From positions 4,194,179-4,258,178 of the forward strand of contig CP126121.1 of NCBI GenBank assembly GCA_030123625.1: a stretch of 64,000 nucleotides of DNA, given 5' to 3'. Each line of letters opens with the position of its first letter. The first letter of the stretch is position 1. A program made the translations under genes and the position numbers. The notes under the pieces were generated by a model. That model was not told the origin of the DNA. It did no database searches and saw nothing but the letters and a program-made list of their open reading frames with translations. Positions 9,381-18,024 of this stretch are shown piece after piece. The DNA is from Nitrospira sp. (lineage in GTDB: Bacteria; Nitrospirota; Nitrospiria; Nitrospirales; Nitrospiraceae).

Positions 9381-9437
9381 GGTTAAGGTTGAGGTAGCAG
9401 TAAAATGCCTTTTCCCCCTTAACCTCAACCTTTAGCC
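9381..9437. repeat. Inverted GGTTAAGGTTGAGG repeat upstream of gcvH
   Basis: GGTTAAGGTTGAGG (9381-9394) and CCTCAACCTTTAGCC (9423-9437) form a near-perfect hairpin just before gcvH. Related GGTTAAGG and GGTTGAGG words recur right after gcvH (about 9844-9863). This looks like a small intergenic repeat family. Confidence 0.5.
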
Positions 9438-9459
9438 CTGTTTTCGCAATGGAGCCGAC

Positions 9460-9849
9460 ATGATTCCATCCGATTTGTGGTTTCACAAAGAGCATGAGTG
9501 GGTTCGCCTCGATGGGAAGCGAGCGACTGTGGGTATCAGCGACTTTGCGCAGGATGCCTTAGGCGATATCGTTTTTCTGGAATTGCCCAAAGTGGGCGTC
9601 TCGGTCAAAGTCGGCCAACAGATCGGTGAAGTCGAGTCGACGAAAACGACATCGACGATTTATACACCGGTGAGTGGAACGGTGAGCCAGATTAATACCG
9701 CCCTTAAAGACAATCCTGAGGTGGTGAATTCCGACCCCTACGGTAAAGGGTGGATCGCCGTGATTGAGCTTGCCGATCCTGGAGAAGTCAATCAATTGAT
9801 GACGGCCTCGCAGTACGAAGCCTTCCTTGCCAGTCAGAAGAAAGGTTAA
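9460..9849 (+). CDS. gcvH: Glycine cleavage system H protein
   Basis: The 129-residue protein matches the usual length. The lipoylation site ESTKTTS places the modified lysine at residue 62, and the fold's other landmarks (KEHEWVRL, GYGKGW-like YGKGWIAVI) are present. H protein carries the aminomethyl group between the P, T and L proteins, and in some bacteria it also passes lipoyl groups to other enzymes. No other glycine cleavage gene is adjacent. It is flanked on both sides by copies of an intergenic repeat motif. Confidence 0.95.
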   Translation: MIPSDLWFHKEHEWVRLDGKRATVGISDFAQDALGDIVFLELPKVGVSVKVGQQIGEVESTKTTSTIYTPVSGTVSQINTALKDNPEVVNSDPYGKGWIAVIELADPGEVNQLMTASQYEAFLASQKKG

Positions 9850-10020
9850 GGCTCAGGTTGAGGCTGGGTATCGAAATTCTCATTTCAAACTCATAACCTC
9901 GCCCTGACTCTTACCTGCGATGTCCGATCAAACCCACGTCCGCGATCTTTGCGCTGGACCCGGCAGAGATGTCGCGGCTTAAGTGGCCGGCATTCGCCAC
10001 ATTCGGAAAAGGGTAGTTGC

Positions 10021-10503
10021 GTGATTAGATCTCTGCTTCTGAAACTTGGTCTGTTGGCCGTGACAATCGCCGTGGTTTTTGGGATCCGCTGGACTCCACA
10101 ACCGTCGGTTCAAGACGTCCCATCAGCAACCGAAAAACAGCTCGTCGCCTCTCGGACGACGGAATCGGAAAAGCGCGGAAACCGGTCTGCCGGCTCGTCT
10201 AGTCGGAACGTACAGGGTCCGAACATAACGGCCGGCGCAGAGACAGCGTCGTCAAAAACGGCGATTCGTTCACGGCTCGACCTCAATCGTGCAAGTGCCG
10301 ATGAACTGGAGGCGTTGCCCGGCATCGGAGCTGTGCTGGCTCAACGTGTGATCGTTTTTCGGGAGTCCGTCGGAAGATTTCAAAAGATCGAAGATCTTCG
10401 TGGAGTGAAAGGTATCGGGGCAAAGAAATTCGAACACCTTAAATCCTTCGTGATGGTCTCGGCAACGAATTCCAAACAGACGGCGGCGCACGGGGAGTTA
10501 TGA
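10021..10503 (+). CDS. ComEA-like helix-hairpin-helix DNA-binding protein
   Basis: I start the gene at the GTG at 10021, giving 160 residues that begin with a membrane segment ([18 protein letters not shown]). The ATG 24 codons upstream would put a polar, cysteine-containing stretch before the anchor. After a low-complexity linker, residues from about 85 carry two helix-hairpin-helix units: [21 protein letters not shown] and [16 protein letters not shown]. ComEA proteins bind incoming double-stranded DNA in the periplasm during natural transformation, but many such small proteins have no tested role. Its stop overlaps the tyrS start by four bases, so the two are translationally coupled. Confidence 0.8.
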   Translation: MIRSLLLKLGLLAVTIAVVFGIRWTPQPSVQDVPSATEKQLVASRTTESEKRGNRSAGSSSRNVQGPNITAGAETASSKTAIRSRLDLNRASADELEALPGIGAVLAQRVIVFRESVGRFQKIEDLRGVKGIGAKKFEHLKSFVMVSATNSKQTAAHGEL

Positions 10504-11726
10504 CTGATATAGACCGGCACTTAGATCTGATCCGGCGTGGGGCGGTGGAGGTGATTCAGCCAGTCGAACTGGAAGCGAAGCTCAAGCGGGCGCTCACGGA
10601 AAATCGTCCCTTGCGGATCAAGGCGGGATTCGATCCGACGGCGCCGGATCTTCATCTTGGACATACGGTCCTGATTCATAAATTGAAGCACTTCCAAGAT
10701 CTCGGCCACCAAGTCATCTTCCTCATCGGTGATTTTACCGGCATGATCGGCGATCCAACCGGCGTATCCGAGACTCGTAAAGCATTGACCAAGGAACAAG
10801 TGTTGGAAAATGCCACGACCTACCAGAGGCAGATCTTCAAAATTCTTGACCCGGCGAGGACCAAAATCGAGTTCAATAGTCGATGGATGAGTGAGATGTC
10901 GGCTGACGGGTTGATTCAGTTGGCAGCGCACTATCGGGTCGCACGGATGATGGAACGGGACGACTTCCATAAGCGCTATCAGGAGCAGAAGCCGATCAGT
11001 CTCCATGAGTTCTTGTATCCTTTGGTACAAGGCTATGATTCCGTCGTCCTCAAGGCCGATGTAGAGCTCGGGGGAACGGATCAAAAATTCAACTTGCTCG
11101 TCGGACGAGAATTACAACGGGACTACGGTCAGGAATCGCAAGTCGTGATCACGATGCCGTTGCTCGAAGGTACGGACGGTGTCAAGAAAATGAGCAAGAG
11201 TGTCGGCAATTACATCGCCCTGGAAGATAAACCGGGGGAGATGTTCGGAAAAGTCATGTCGATCAGCGACACGCTGATGTATCGATACTATGAATTGCTC
11301 ACGACGGAAGAGTTGGGGCGAGTCAAAGCACTCCACCCGATGGAAGCGAAACAGGCACTCGCGGAATTGATCGTGGTGCGCTATCACGGAGCGGATGCCG
11401 GTCGACAGGCAAGAAATGAGTTTCAACAGAAATTCCAAGCCAGGGAATTTCCGGACGAGCCCGACAAACGCATCGATCTGAAGCCGGAAGATCTGTCAGA
11501 AATTGGCGTTATTCAGGGTAGCGGCATAAAGCTTGCGCGGTTGATTGCTAAAACCGGCTTGGTTTCCAGCAGTAGTGAAGCGCGGCGGTTGATCATTCAA
11601 GGTGGAGTTGAAGTAGACGGTGTGAAGGAAACGAATCCCGATAAGTTAATCTCTTTTGAACTTCATCAACAGCGCCGTCTAAAGGTGGGGAAGAAAAAGT
11701 TCGCCGTTGCGGAGTTTAGACCTTAA
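10500..11726 (+). CDS. tyrS: Tyrosyl-tRNA synthetase
   Basis: The 408-residue protein carries the class I signatures HLGH (residues 52-55, the HIGH motif) and KMSKS (230-234), and ends with an S4-type RNA-binding domain ([20 protein letters not shown]). It charges tRNA-Tyr in the cytosol. Length and motif spacing fit the TyrZ-like branch of bacterial enzymes. It overlaps the ComEA-like gene in an ATGA arrangement and is probably the last gene of that pair, since about 240 non-coding bases follow. Confidence 0.97.
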   Translation: MTDIDRHLDLIRRGAVEVIQPVELEAKLKRALTENRPLRIKAGFDPTAPDLHLGHTVLIHKLKHFQDLGHQVIFLIGDFTGMIGDPTGVSETRKALTKEQVLENATTYQRQIFKILDPARTKIEFNSRWMSEMSADGLIQLAAHYRVARMMERDDFHKRYQEQKPISLHEFLYPLVQGYDSVVLKADVELGGTDQKFNLLVGRELQRDYGQESQVVITMPLLEGTDGVKKMSKSVGNYIALEDKPGEMFGKVMSISDTLMYRYYELLTTEELGRVKALHPMEAKQALAELIVVRYHGADAGRQARNEFQQKFQAREFPDEPDKRIDLKPEDLSEIGVIQGSGIKLARLIAKTGLVSSSSEARRLIIQGGVEVDGVKETNPDKLISFELHQQRRLKVGKKKFAVAEFRP

Positions 11727-11964
11727 AGTGAAAGAGTCGCTTCCTTGACTTGAGTCCCAGAGCCAATTTCATTGTAGTTCGACTTCACGCCGGTTCACTG
11801 CACTTCAGTCCGTTTGCCGCTCTTGCTAACACCGTATTAACACCTGTCACCTCATTGAACCGGCACCCCTTCCCTCATACAGGAAAGGGTCCCTTTGCCT
11901 TTGCACCTCCGTTGACAAAGAAGACTCGCTTAGACACTGGACAGCTCACACCCACATACGCAGC

Positions 11965-12525
11965 TCAGCGCAGGGACATAAGAGCAGTCGAGGGCCGAGA
12001 CTTGCCAAGCTTCAGGTCAATATCAGAGATACCGGTCTCTTGGTGTTTAATCGTATCGGATTCGAGTCTGCCATATCCTTCGGACCACGCTGCATTCACA
12101 ATGCGTAGCCTCACTTCACGAGGCAGGAGGGATTCGTCGAACATCGTCGAATAGGTCTCGCGCATGTTCTGTTCAAATCGAGCACGTCGATCCGAAGGAA
12201 TGCCTGCAAGGACAGCGAGAGAAGCAATGTGTTCTCCAGATCCTCTTGCGATTTCGGCCCGCAAGTGCTCATACGAATAGCCCACAAAGAGTTCCGTTTT
12301 CTCCCTGGCACGCGTGAAGCGGTCAATCGCGGCTGTTCCCGGAGTCGTGCTCGATAGAAACTTTTGCGTTGGCTCAAGCAGTTCGCCTACGGCTCTGGAT
12401 GTACCATCGGTCAACGCCGTTGTCGCATCGAATGGGGCTTTAGTCAGTTCCAGCGTCGCTTCTGTGATGCAGCCGGACAATAGTAACATTCCAAACAGTA
12501 AGCCATACAATTTGATGTTTTTCAT
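11965..12525 (-). CDS. DUF3015-like lipoprotein
   Basis: Starting at the ATG at 12525, preceded by GAGGG, the protein is 186 residues with the lipobox LLLSGC near residues 13-18. The middle contains EHLRAEIARGSGEHIASLAVLAGI, which resembles the conserved ARG-GEYL-LA-L pattern of DUF3015. The function of that family is unknown. An in-frame ATG eleven codons upstream lacks a ribosome site. The gene is isolated, with non-coding DNA of roughly 240-290 bases on each side. Confidence 0.65.
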   Translation of the reverse strand: MKNIKLYGLLFGMLLLSGCITEATLELTKAPFDATTALTDGTSRAVGELLEPTQKFLSSTTPGTAAIDRFTRAREKTELFVGYSYEHLRAEIARGSGEHIASLAVLAGIPSDRRARFEQNMRETYSTMFDESLLPREVRLRIVNAAWSEGYGRLESDTIKHQETGISDIDLKLGKSRPSTALMSLR

Positions 12526-12814
12526 AATATGCCCTCTAGTTATTATCCATATAGCCATTCTATCGAGGTCGTCTAATACACCATATTTATGTTCACCCCG
12601 TTTTGAACCTAGGAGAAACTATAGGCGGGGGAAGTTGATGAGCCCGCCAGGAATCTCTTGAGCAGAAGCACGCGTGGTTCTGCTCCAATCATGGGTTGTG
12701 CCGAGAGTGGGAATGGATTTGAATCCTCGCTTCGCATGCGCGTGAAAGCCCGCCGGTAGATGTATCATGAGAGGGGGAAGCAAGCGCAAAGCAAGGCGTG
12801 GAAGGGTAGCAAGT

Positions 12815-13474
12815 CTAATAGGAGGCGACTTTTCTTAACTCCAGGTCATGCGAGAGCTCGTCCTGAATTTGATGAACGGCTTCGGACAAAGCACGATTGA
12901 GGAAAGTACCTGCGCGAGGCCCCTCTTTTTTAGTAGGGGTGAAGGTTTCCTTGAAGCTCGATTGGCCGGTATAGGTACCAAGGACCTCGCCCGTAGCTTT
13001 CAAGATGAATAGCGTCAGATGGACCTTCCCAGTACTGACGTGTGTCTTCAATCGAAGCATCTGCGCTATGGTTCCGCCGTAAGGGACCACATCTTTAATC
13101 TTGGCCCAACTCTGAGGTTGATAGTGCTCATGCAAGGCAATGATTCGCCCGGAGAGAATCACATCGGGATTGGGGTCGAATCTGGTTACTCGTGAAAACA
13201 CTCCCGCCGCATCGAATTTCGCGAGCAATTCATTTTCGACTTGACGGGTAAGCTCACTGGGTTCGACCCGTTCTGCCGTGGGTGCGTCGAGACCGAACGT
13301 CTCCTTTCCCGACAACAAAGCATACACCGGGTAGAGATTATGGAACTCGGCTATCGCATCGATGGTCGGGCCGGTTTTGGTGAGCGTGATAGTAGGGACA
13401 TATTTCTGTTCCCCGCCACATCCGCTGGCGAGGAGGATCAACGTGAATACACAAGGACACAGAATTCGGCTCAT
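12815..13474 (-). CDS. Hypothetical lipoprotein (219 aa)
   Basis: The N-terminus MSRILCPCVFTLILLASGC is a lipoprotein signal with lipobox LASGC. The mature domain has an alpha/beta look with a central VILSGRIIALHEHY and KVHLTLFILKATGEVLGTYTG, similar in layout to periplasmic lipoproteins that assemble on the outer membrane. I cannot place it in a named family. No strong ribosome site precedes the ATG. Confidence 0.6.
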   Translation of the reverse strand: MSRILCPCVFTLILLASGCGGEQKYVPTITLTKTGPTIDAIAEFHNLYPVYALLSGKETFGLDAPTAERVEPSELTRQVENELLAKFDAAGVFSRVTRFDPNPDVILSGRIIALHEHYQPQSWAKIKDVVPYGGTIAQMLRLKTHVSTGKVHLTLFILKATGEVLGTYTGQSSFKETFTPTKKEGPRAGTFLNRALSEAVHQIQDELSHDLELRKVASY

Positions 13475-13606
13475 TGAGCAGTCAGATAGATCACACCAAT
13501 GAAAGCCGCTTCGTGATGACTCGCTGCGTGAATTGTGGAGGGCGGTTCAAGCACTCCTCAATCAGCATCGACGGCGATGATTCCGATCGTTCGCAGCAAA
13601 CATCGG

Positions 13607-13966
13607 TCAATTATGCTCACGCTCATTCGTTAAAAATGAGTACGCATGGTTGTTGTGTTTATTATATTGCGCGATAACATAATCTCCCAAGTCAGGTTTG
13701 AGCCTGAAGTTTTTTCTCGTGGTATCCTTGTCGATGTGAAGTACCACTATTTCGCCTGTTTCCCGGTCTGCTACCGACACGTTCCAGGACAGTGAGGACT
13801 TTTCGTCGACATCCATCACCTTCCCTTGGATAATCTTCCCAGTTTGCAATGTTGGCTTATCATAAACCGTTCTGTCCGTGCCTGAAAAGGCCAACGTGGA
13901 TAGGCCCATACCAATCGTAACTGTTAAAACGGTGGCTCCCAATGTCGTCCTTGACATGAAAGTCAT
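13607..13966 (-). CDS. Small exported hypothetical protein (119 aa)
   Basis: A signal peptide (through STLAFSG) precedes a beta-rich domain of about 90 residues containing IIQGKVMDVDEKSS, GEIVVLHIDKDT and LKPDLGDYVIAQYNKHNNHAYSF. The pattern of a short beta barrel closed by a 'GDYVIA' strand suggests an OB-like fold. GAGGAGG sits seven bases before the ATG. It is probably periplasmic; I do not recognise a named family. Confidence 0.6.
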   Translation of the reverse strand: MTFMSRTTLGATVLTVTIGMGLSTLAFSGTDRTVYDKPTLQTGKIIQGKVMDVDEKSSLSWNVSVADRETGEIVVLHIDKDTTRKNFRLKPDLGDYVIAQYNKHNNHAYSFLTNEREHN

Positions 13967-14289
13967 ATCTTTTCCTCCTCACATAGTGTTCATGTTGTAT
14001 AGTGCTCATGTTTACTTCATCTTGCTAATGTAATTCATGTGCCTCATATTGAGAGCTGGAAGAATAACTAGGGCCTGTCATCAATTAATTTTCAGGATTC
14101 ACAAGCCCACAGCAGACCCCTCCCCGAGGGCTGGAAAAATCAGAAGCGATACTGAGCACTGGGAGGAACAGGAAGGGCATCGTCTACAGACCGGCTGCTC
14201 AGAACTACACTTGCATAATTTGTTGGGGACCCTGTCTCTATACAGAGCATCAATCAATGTGGCACGAAGCCCACAATTTTGTCTCGTCA
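13967..14289. other. 323-base region before the integrase remnant
   Basis: The right half may include eroded upstream parts of the integrase, but I could not align it with confidence. The left end holds the promoter region of the minus-strand exported protein. No RNA gene is evident. Confidence 0.4.
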
Positions 14290-14730
14290 CAGATGCGACG
14301 GCTGCCACTATTGCATATGGGGTCAGGCCCGAAGGGCGAACTGCTAAGGCTGGAATGGTCCGATGTGGACATGAAGCCGGAAAACTCACGCTACGGCATA
14401 CCAAGAACGAAGAAGCTCGTGTGGGACCTATGGCTCCTTAGTGCATCAAATCCTCATGGAACTCTGACAAGACCTTCGGCTGGACACCAACCGGGGGGTT
14501 CCTGTATAAAGATAAGCTGTCCTTCGCATTGGGACCGCATTCAAGGCGGCTTGTAGGCGGCAGTATCATTGGATTGAGAATCCACGACTTTCGCCATGCG
14601 GCCAGCACAAACCTAAGGTGAGCAGGTAGACACGGCGACTGCCATGAAGATCGTGGGACGGCGGTACAACACGATTGCAAAGCTCCATGCGTATAGAATT
14701 AACACTTCAATAACATCTGCCTTAGTTGCC
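14290..14730 (+). pseudogene. Tyrosine recombinase (phage-type integrase) remnant
   Basis: Pieces of an integrase catalytic domain appear in order but in different frames. KGELLRLEWSDVDM (about 14332-14373) is followed after a frameshift by AGKLTLRHTKNEEARVGPM. Then, after further shifts, come GLRIHDFRHAASTNLR (the H-x-x-R region, about 14574-14620) and VDTATAMKIVG with RYNTIAKLHAY. Internal stops also break the frame. The gene is not functional. It lies directly before tRNA-Gly and an IS5-type element, and marks an old integration event. Confidence 0.8.
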
Positions 14731-14769
14731 GCTGGTGCTGAATATCAAACTGCCGGTAAATCAGCGAGA

Positions 14770-14844
14770 GCGGGCGTAGCTCAGTGGTAGAGTCCTAGCT
14801 TCCCAAGCTAGTTGTCGTGGGTTCAAATCCCATCGCCCGCTCCA
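14770..14844 (+). tRNA. tRNA-Gly (anticodon CCC)
   Basis: A 75-base cloverleaf is visible. The acceptor arms are GCGGGCG (14770-14776) and CGCCCGC (14834-14840), followed by U73 and an encoded CCA. The anticodon stem CTAGC/GCTAG encloses the loop TTCCCAA, giving CCC at positions 34-36, which reads GGG. The T arm holds the standard GTTCAAATC loop. Confidence 0.95.
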
Positions 14845-14914
14845 AACCGCACTTCGTGTGGGCCGACGGCTCACCCGGCGCAGCCGTTCTCATCCTTGCC
14901 CGACCGCAAGTCTA

Positions 14915-15758
14915 GATAGTGTAGTCACGAGATTGTGAGCCACAGGGCGAGGCATCTGATTTGAACGGCGGCTAGGAAGGACGTGGAGTTTTTGGCGTAT
15001 CGTGTGGCGATCCCGCGCCAGCGTTTGAGATGAAGGAATGCATTCTCGACCAGATGGCGCAGCTTGTAGAGATCTTCGTCGTAGGGGCGTTGAACGATTC
15101 TATTTTTCTTCGGCGGTATAACAACGCCCGTGCCTTGCGCGGCGGCCTGTTCAATGATGGCATCCGTATCGTACCCCCGATCGGCGATCAGCTGATCGGC
15201 GTCAATACCTTCGATCAGCTTTGAAGCTTGCGTGCAATCAGCCGCGGTCCCTTGTGTAAGAATAACTCGGACCGGCATACCAAGCGCATCCACGGCCAGA
15301 TGTATTTTTGTGTTGAGCCCCCTTTGGTGCGGCTCATCTCCTGATTGCCTCCCCGGGCTCCTGCGGCATGAGGATGGACTTTGCAATGGCTGGCGTCGAT
15401 CATCAACCATTCGTAATCCGGCTCGTCGATCAGACGCTCAAGAAGTTTCTCCCAGATGCCCGCATCGCGCCATCGGATAAAGCGACGATGCGTATTGCTC
15501 CATCCGCCATATCCCGGCGGCAGGTCGCGCCAGGGCGCACCGGTCCTCAAAATCCAGAACACCGCATTGATAAACAGGCGGTTATCCTGGGCCACGCCGC
15601 CCCAGGCGCCTTTGCGCCCCGGCAAATGCGGCTCCAGCCGCTTCCAGGTTTCATCGGAGAGATCGTGACGGCGATAGGCAGGAACCGGGGACTTCATGTG
15701 GCCTCCTTCTCTGGCCCCATGATCCTCTCATAATCTCTAATCTCGTGACTACACGCCC
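14915..15758 (-). mobile_element. IS5-family insertion sequence (IS427-like group), 844 bp
   Basis: A 15-base perfect terminal inverted repeat, TGTAGTCACGAGATT, lies at 14920-14934 and inverted at 15739-15753. The outermost bases differ (GATAG versus GGGCG). TA at 14913-14914 and 15759-15760 is the likely duplicated target. The transposase is encoded in two frames on the minus strand. The length is typical of the group. The element lies 70 bases past the tRNA-Gly gene. Confidence 0.9.
14925..15697 (-). CDS. IS5-family DDE transposase made by -1 frameshift
   Basis: The first frame (15697 to 15215) encodes the N-terminal part (HDLSDETWKRLEPHLPG), including the first catalytic Asp in LMIDASH. 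The second (to 14925) carries IADRGYDTD with the second Asp and HLVENAFLHLKRW with the Glu. The overlap contains AAAGGGGG (minus strand, 15325-15318). A -1 slip there restores the family sequence KGGLNTKIHLAVD and yields a 257-residue protein. All three DDE residues remain, so the copy may still be active. Confidence 0.88.
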
Positions 15759-15959
15759 TAGTAAACGGTCTCTTTACTATTCCTTCAGCCAAGATTTTTC
15801 CTTATGAAATCGGCCATCCTGCCCAATTTTGAACCAGCAAATTAGAGCTCAATTCTCCTGCCCCCCATCTTGAGAGGGGTTGGAGTCTTCCTACGCAGCC
15901 TGTTAGGAATGCTGCCTCATTTTTGCACAGGATCAGACTTCCTTTATAAGGAGACCAGC

Positions 15960-16742
15960 ATGCATAGAAGTCGGATGGTGATTTTAGTTTTCGGCCTGTT
16001 ATTCGTTTCCTATCTTTCCGCCTGTAGCGGTGGTAGTGATACGGCGCCATCTCCTACAGCGCTCCCGGCAGCCTCCGCCGAGGGGCTTTGGGCTGGGACT
16101 ACCGACACCAACCGTACTGTGACGGGGGTTGTACTCGATGACGGCGTCTATTGGTTTTTGTATTCGGCGGCTGGCGATCCCTCGCTCATCGCGGGCGTCG
16201 TTCAAGGGGATAGCAGCTCACAAAGTGGTGCCCTGACTTCTTCAAACGCCACGGACTTCAGTGTGGAACGAGCAATACCACTAATAACACTCAAGGCTAC
16301 AGTCGATGGCACCTATACGACCAAGCAAAGTTTGAATGGCAAGATCGTCTATCAGAACAACGTGCAGGGGCAAGACTCATTTAAGGCGACATACGATAAC
16401 GATTATGAGTCGGCCCCAGATATCAACGCAGTGGCGGGGATTTATACCGGACCGGTGGCTGCAGGTGAAATCGTGTCCGTTACCGTATCCGCCACTGGAG
16501 ACATCACTGGTCACTCTATTACTGATCCCTCTCCTACTGGATGCACCTTCAGCGGTTTATTTAAGCCGCGAGTACATGGAAATGTATTTGATGTGACCAT
16601 CACATTCAATGGACAGCAGGGTTGTAGTAATGGAACCGCTACTGTGAAGGGAGTTGGGTTTTTTCATGCAGGAAAACTCTACAGCGCTGCATTGAATAGT
16701 GACAAGACGAACGGAGTTGTCTTTATCGGCACGAAGTCATAA
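15960..16742 (+). CDS. Hypothetical lipoprotein (260 aa)
   Basis: AAGGAG lies six bases before the ATG at 15960, which is preferred over an in-frame ATG 30 codons upstream. The signal sequence ends in the lipobox YLSAC. The mature protein is rich in Gly, Ser and Thr with many short beta strands (LWAGTTDTNRTVTGVVLDDG, IYTGPVAAGEIVSVTVSATG) arranged as two similar-looking halves. It is likely a beta-sandwich or small barrel on the cell surface or in the periplasm. No enzyme motif is seen. Confidence 0.65.
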   Translation: MHRSRMVILVFGLLFVSYLSACSGGSDTAPSPTALPAASAEGLWAGTTDTNRTVTGVVLDDGVYWFLYSAAGDPSLIAGVVQGDSSSQSGALTSSNATDFSVERAIPLITLKATVDGTYTTKQSLNGKIVYQNNVQGQDSFKATYDNDYESAPDINAVAGIYTGPVAAGEIVSVTVSATGDITGHSITDPSPTGCTFSGLFKPRVHGNVFDVTITFNGQQGCSNGTATVKGVGFFHAGKLYSAALNSDKTNGVVFIGTKS

Positions 16743-17063
16743 TCGATAGAGCGCGAGACAGGATGCTCTCTCGGGCGGCGAGGTCAGCTTGAGGCGTTCA
16801 TTTCGGAAGCCGCCGCCGGTCTCGTCCTGATAACGCACAACCTGCACATCAGAAACGCCAGAAACGCCGAAAGGGATACGAGCTTCCCTCATCTATAGAC
16901 ACCGTTATAGACACCGTCCCAATTTTCAGTCCCTTCCTATCAAAACTGACCAGAGTGACGGCCTATTGGATGCTTGGGGGGCCGGTGCCGTTGAATGACG
17001 CCTCGCATAAGATCCTCTGATGTTGCACAATTGTCATCGCGTTGTCTTTCACGAAAGGTGATC
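16743..17063. other. 321-base intergenic region with a tandem 12-base repeat
   Basis: TATAGACACCGT occurs twice back to back at 16894-16917, followed by CCCAATTTT. On the minus strand a 48-codon frame (start 16892) lacks a ribosome site and is not called. The ribosome site of the next gene lies at the right end. Confidence 0.45.
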
Positions 17064-17378
17064 ATGATGCCCAAACAGATACTCGCGCTTTGCGCAGCGG
17101 CATTTCTCGGTGGAATCGTCGGTGGTGTGCTTAGCACTCAGTTGCTGTTACCAAGGTCGGTTGAAGCGCAGAAACCTAATGGAATACATGCCGAGGAGTT
17201 CTTACTGTTGGATGCAAAAGGGAAGGCTCGTGCCGGCTTGGGGTTAGATGCGAACGGCGAAGTCGGGCTCGTACTACGGAGCAAAGACGGCAACCGTACC
17301 TTGACACTCTCTCCGGACGAACCGTCGGTCATCAAGTTGGTCGAACGAGGAGGTCGGATTCTCTGGGAAGCGCCGTAA
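17064..17378 (+). CDS. Small membrane-anchored hypothetical protein (104 aa)
   Basis: The start at 17064 follows AAAGGTG at good spacing. One hydrophobic segment (LALCAAAFLGGIVGGVLSTQLLL) anchors the protein. After it come FLLLDAKGKARAGLGLDANGEVGLVLRSKDGNRTLTLSPD, which has repeating 'LxDxxGKxRAxL' beta hairpins. I have seen this kind of repeat in hypothetical proteins but know no function for it. It converges with rpmB. Confidence 0.6.
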   Translation: MMPKQILALCAAAFLGGIVGGVLSTQLLLPRSVEAQKPNGIHAEEFLLLDAKGKARAGLGLDANGEVGLVLRSKDGNRTLTLSPDEPSVIKLVERGGRILWEAP

Positions 17379-17401
17379 CTTCTGTGCGAAGAGAAACGCC
17401 T

Positions 17402-17593
17402 TCAGACCGCTTTGCGGACTAATCCGGAACGCAAACAGCGGGTGCATACCCGAATACGCCGATGGCTCTTACCGACCAGGGCACGAACAGTCTGAATATT
17501 AGGATTGAACACTCGCCTGGTCTTATTGTTCGCGTGACTGACATTGTTGCCGGATACGGGCTTCTTTTGGCAAATCTCACATTGTAACGCCAC
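17402..17593 (-). CDS. rpmB: Ribosomal protein L28 (bL28)
   Basis: The 63-residue protein is the usual length and begins with the conserved pattern of bL28 ([23 protein letters not shown]). It has the four-cysteine, zinc-binding form with C5, C8, C50 and C53. It is a structural protein of the large ribosomal subunit. rpmG (L33), often its neighbour elsewhere, is not adjacent here. Confidence 0.95.
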   Translation of the reverse strand: MALQCEICQKKPVSGNNVSHANNKTRRVFNPNIQTVRALVGKSHRRIRVCTRCLRSGLVRKAV

Positions 17594-17734
17594 AGTCGTA
17601 CTCCCTTTTCACTGAGTGAATCGAAGTCAGCGTGCGGATAGTACCATAGCCTGCTGAGTGCTCACAAGCGTCAGACGCTTCCGTGATAGAGTTGAATAAA
17701 AGCTGAACATTATTGAGCTTGACAAGTTTCGATG

Positions 17735-17990
17735 CCGTCTCCTATTGTGCTGTCCGTTGTAACTTCTGAGTAAGGGAAGAGGGTGTGAATCCCTCGCGGT
17801 CCCGCCGCTGTCAATGGGGACGAAACCCGTTATGCCACTGTCTCGATAGGACGTTAACCGTGATTCGTTAATCGTTATACGTAATTTTTTGCGATTAACG
17901 TTTAACGATTCACGTTGAACGTCCATGAAGAGATGGGAAGGCCGGGGAGTAGGGTGAACCATGAGCCAGAAGACCTGCTCGGAGAATTGA
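17735..17990 (+). promoter_or_regulatory. Cobalamin riboswitch 1 (before btuF)
   Basis: Conserved cobalamin-riboswitch segments occur in order: AAGGGAAGAGGGTGTGAATC and CCTCGCGGTCCCGCCGCTGT (17772-17811), GCCACTG (17834-17840), GGGAAGGC (17936-17943) and the B12 box GAGCCAGAAGACCTGC (17963-17978). It lies just upstream of btuF in the same direction and should lower expression of the uptake genes when adenosylcobalamin is plentiful. The variable arm between GCCACTG and GGGAAGGC holds an extra hairpin (17851-17922). The outer limits given are approximate. Confidence 0.9.
17851..17922. repeat. Imperfect palindrome inserted in riboswitch 1
   Basis: Two arms of about 31 bases (17851-17881 and 17892-17922) are inverted copies with about six mismatches. 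They share ACGTT, CGTGA, TCGTTAA and CGTTA words and are separated by a T-rich loop. The composition is AT-richer than the riboswitch around it. It looks like a small dispersed palindromic repeat that landed in a tolerant loop. Confidence 0.65.
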
Positions 17991-18024
17991 CTGTCGTTCC
18001 CTCGAGGCTGGGGAGCGGGTGAGG

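Noticed and set aside
14770-14844. tRNA-Gly as the actual attachment site of the broken integrase
   Set aside because: Integrases that use a tRNA 3' end usually lie downstream of it, whereas this remnant is upstream of the 5' end, and no direct repeat of the tRNA end is visible nearby. The proximity is noted but att sites are not called.
16749-16892. 48-codon minus-strand frame downstream of the 260-residue lipoprotein
   Set aside because: The translation has a plausible look (VQVVRYQDETGGG) but no ribosome site and no recognised family. It may be a gene fragment but cannot be supported.
17627-17962. 111-codon minus-strand frame over riboswitch 1
   Set aside because: The sequence is explained by the cobalamin riboswitch on the plus strand and its inserted hairpin; the translation is low-complexity and unlike a protein.
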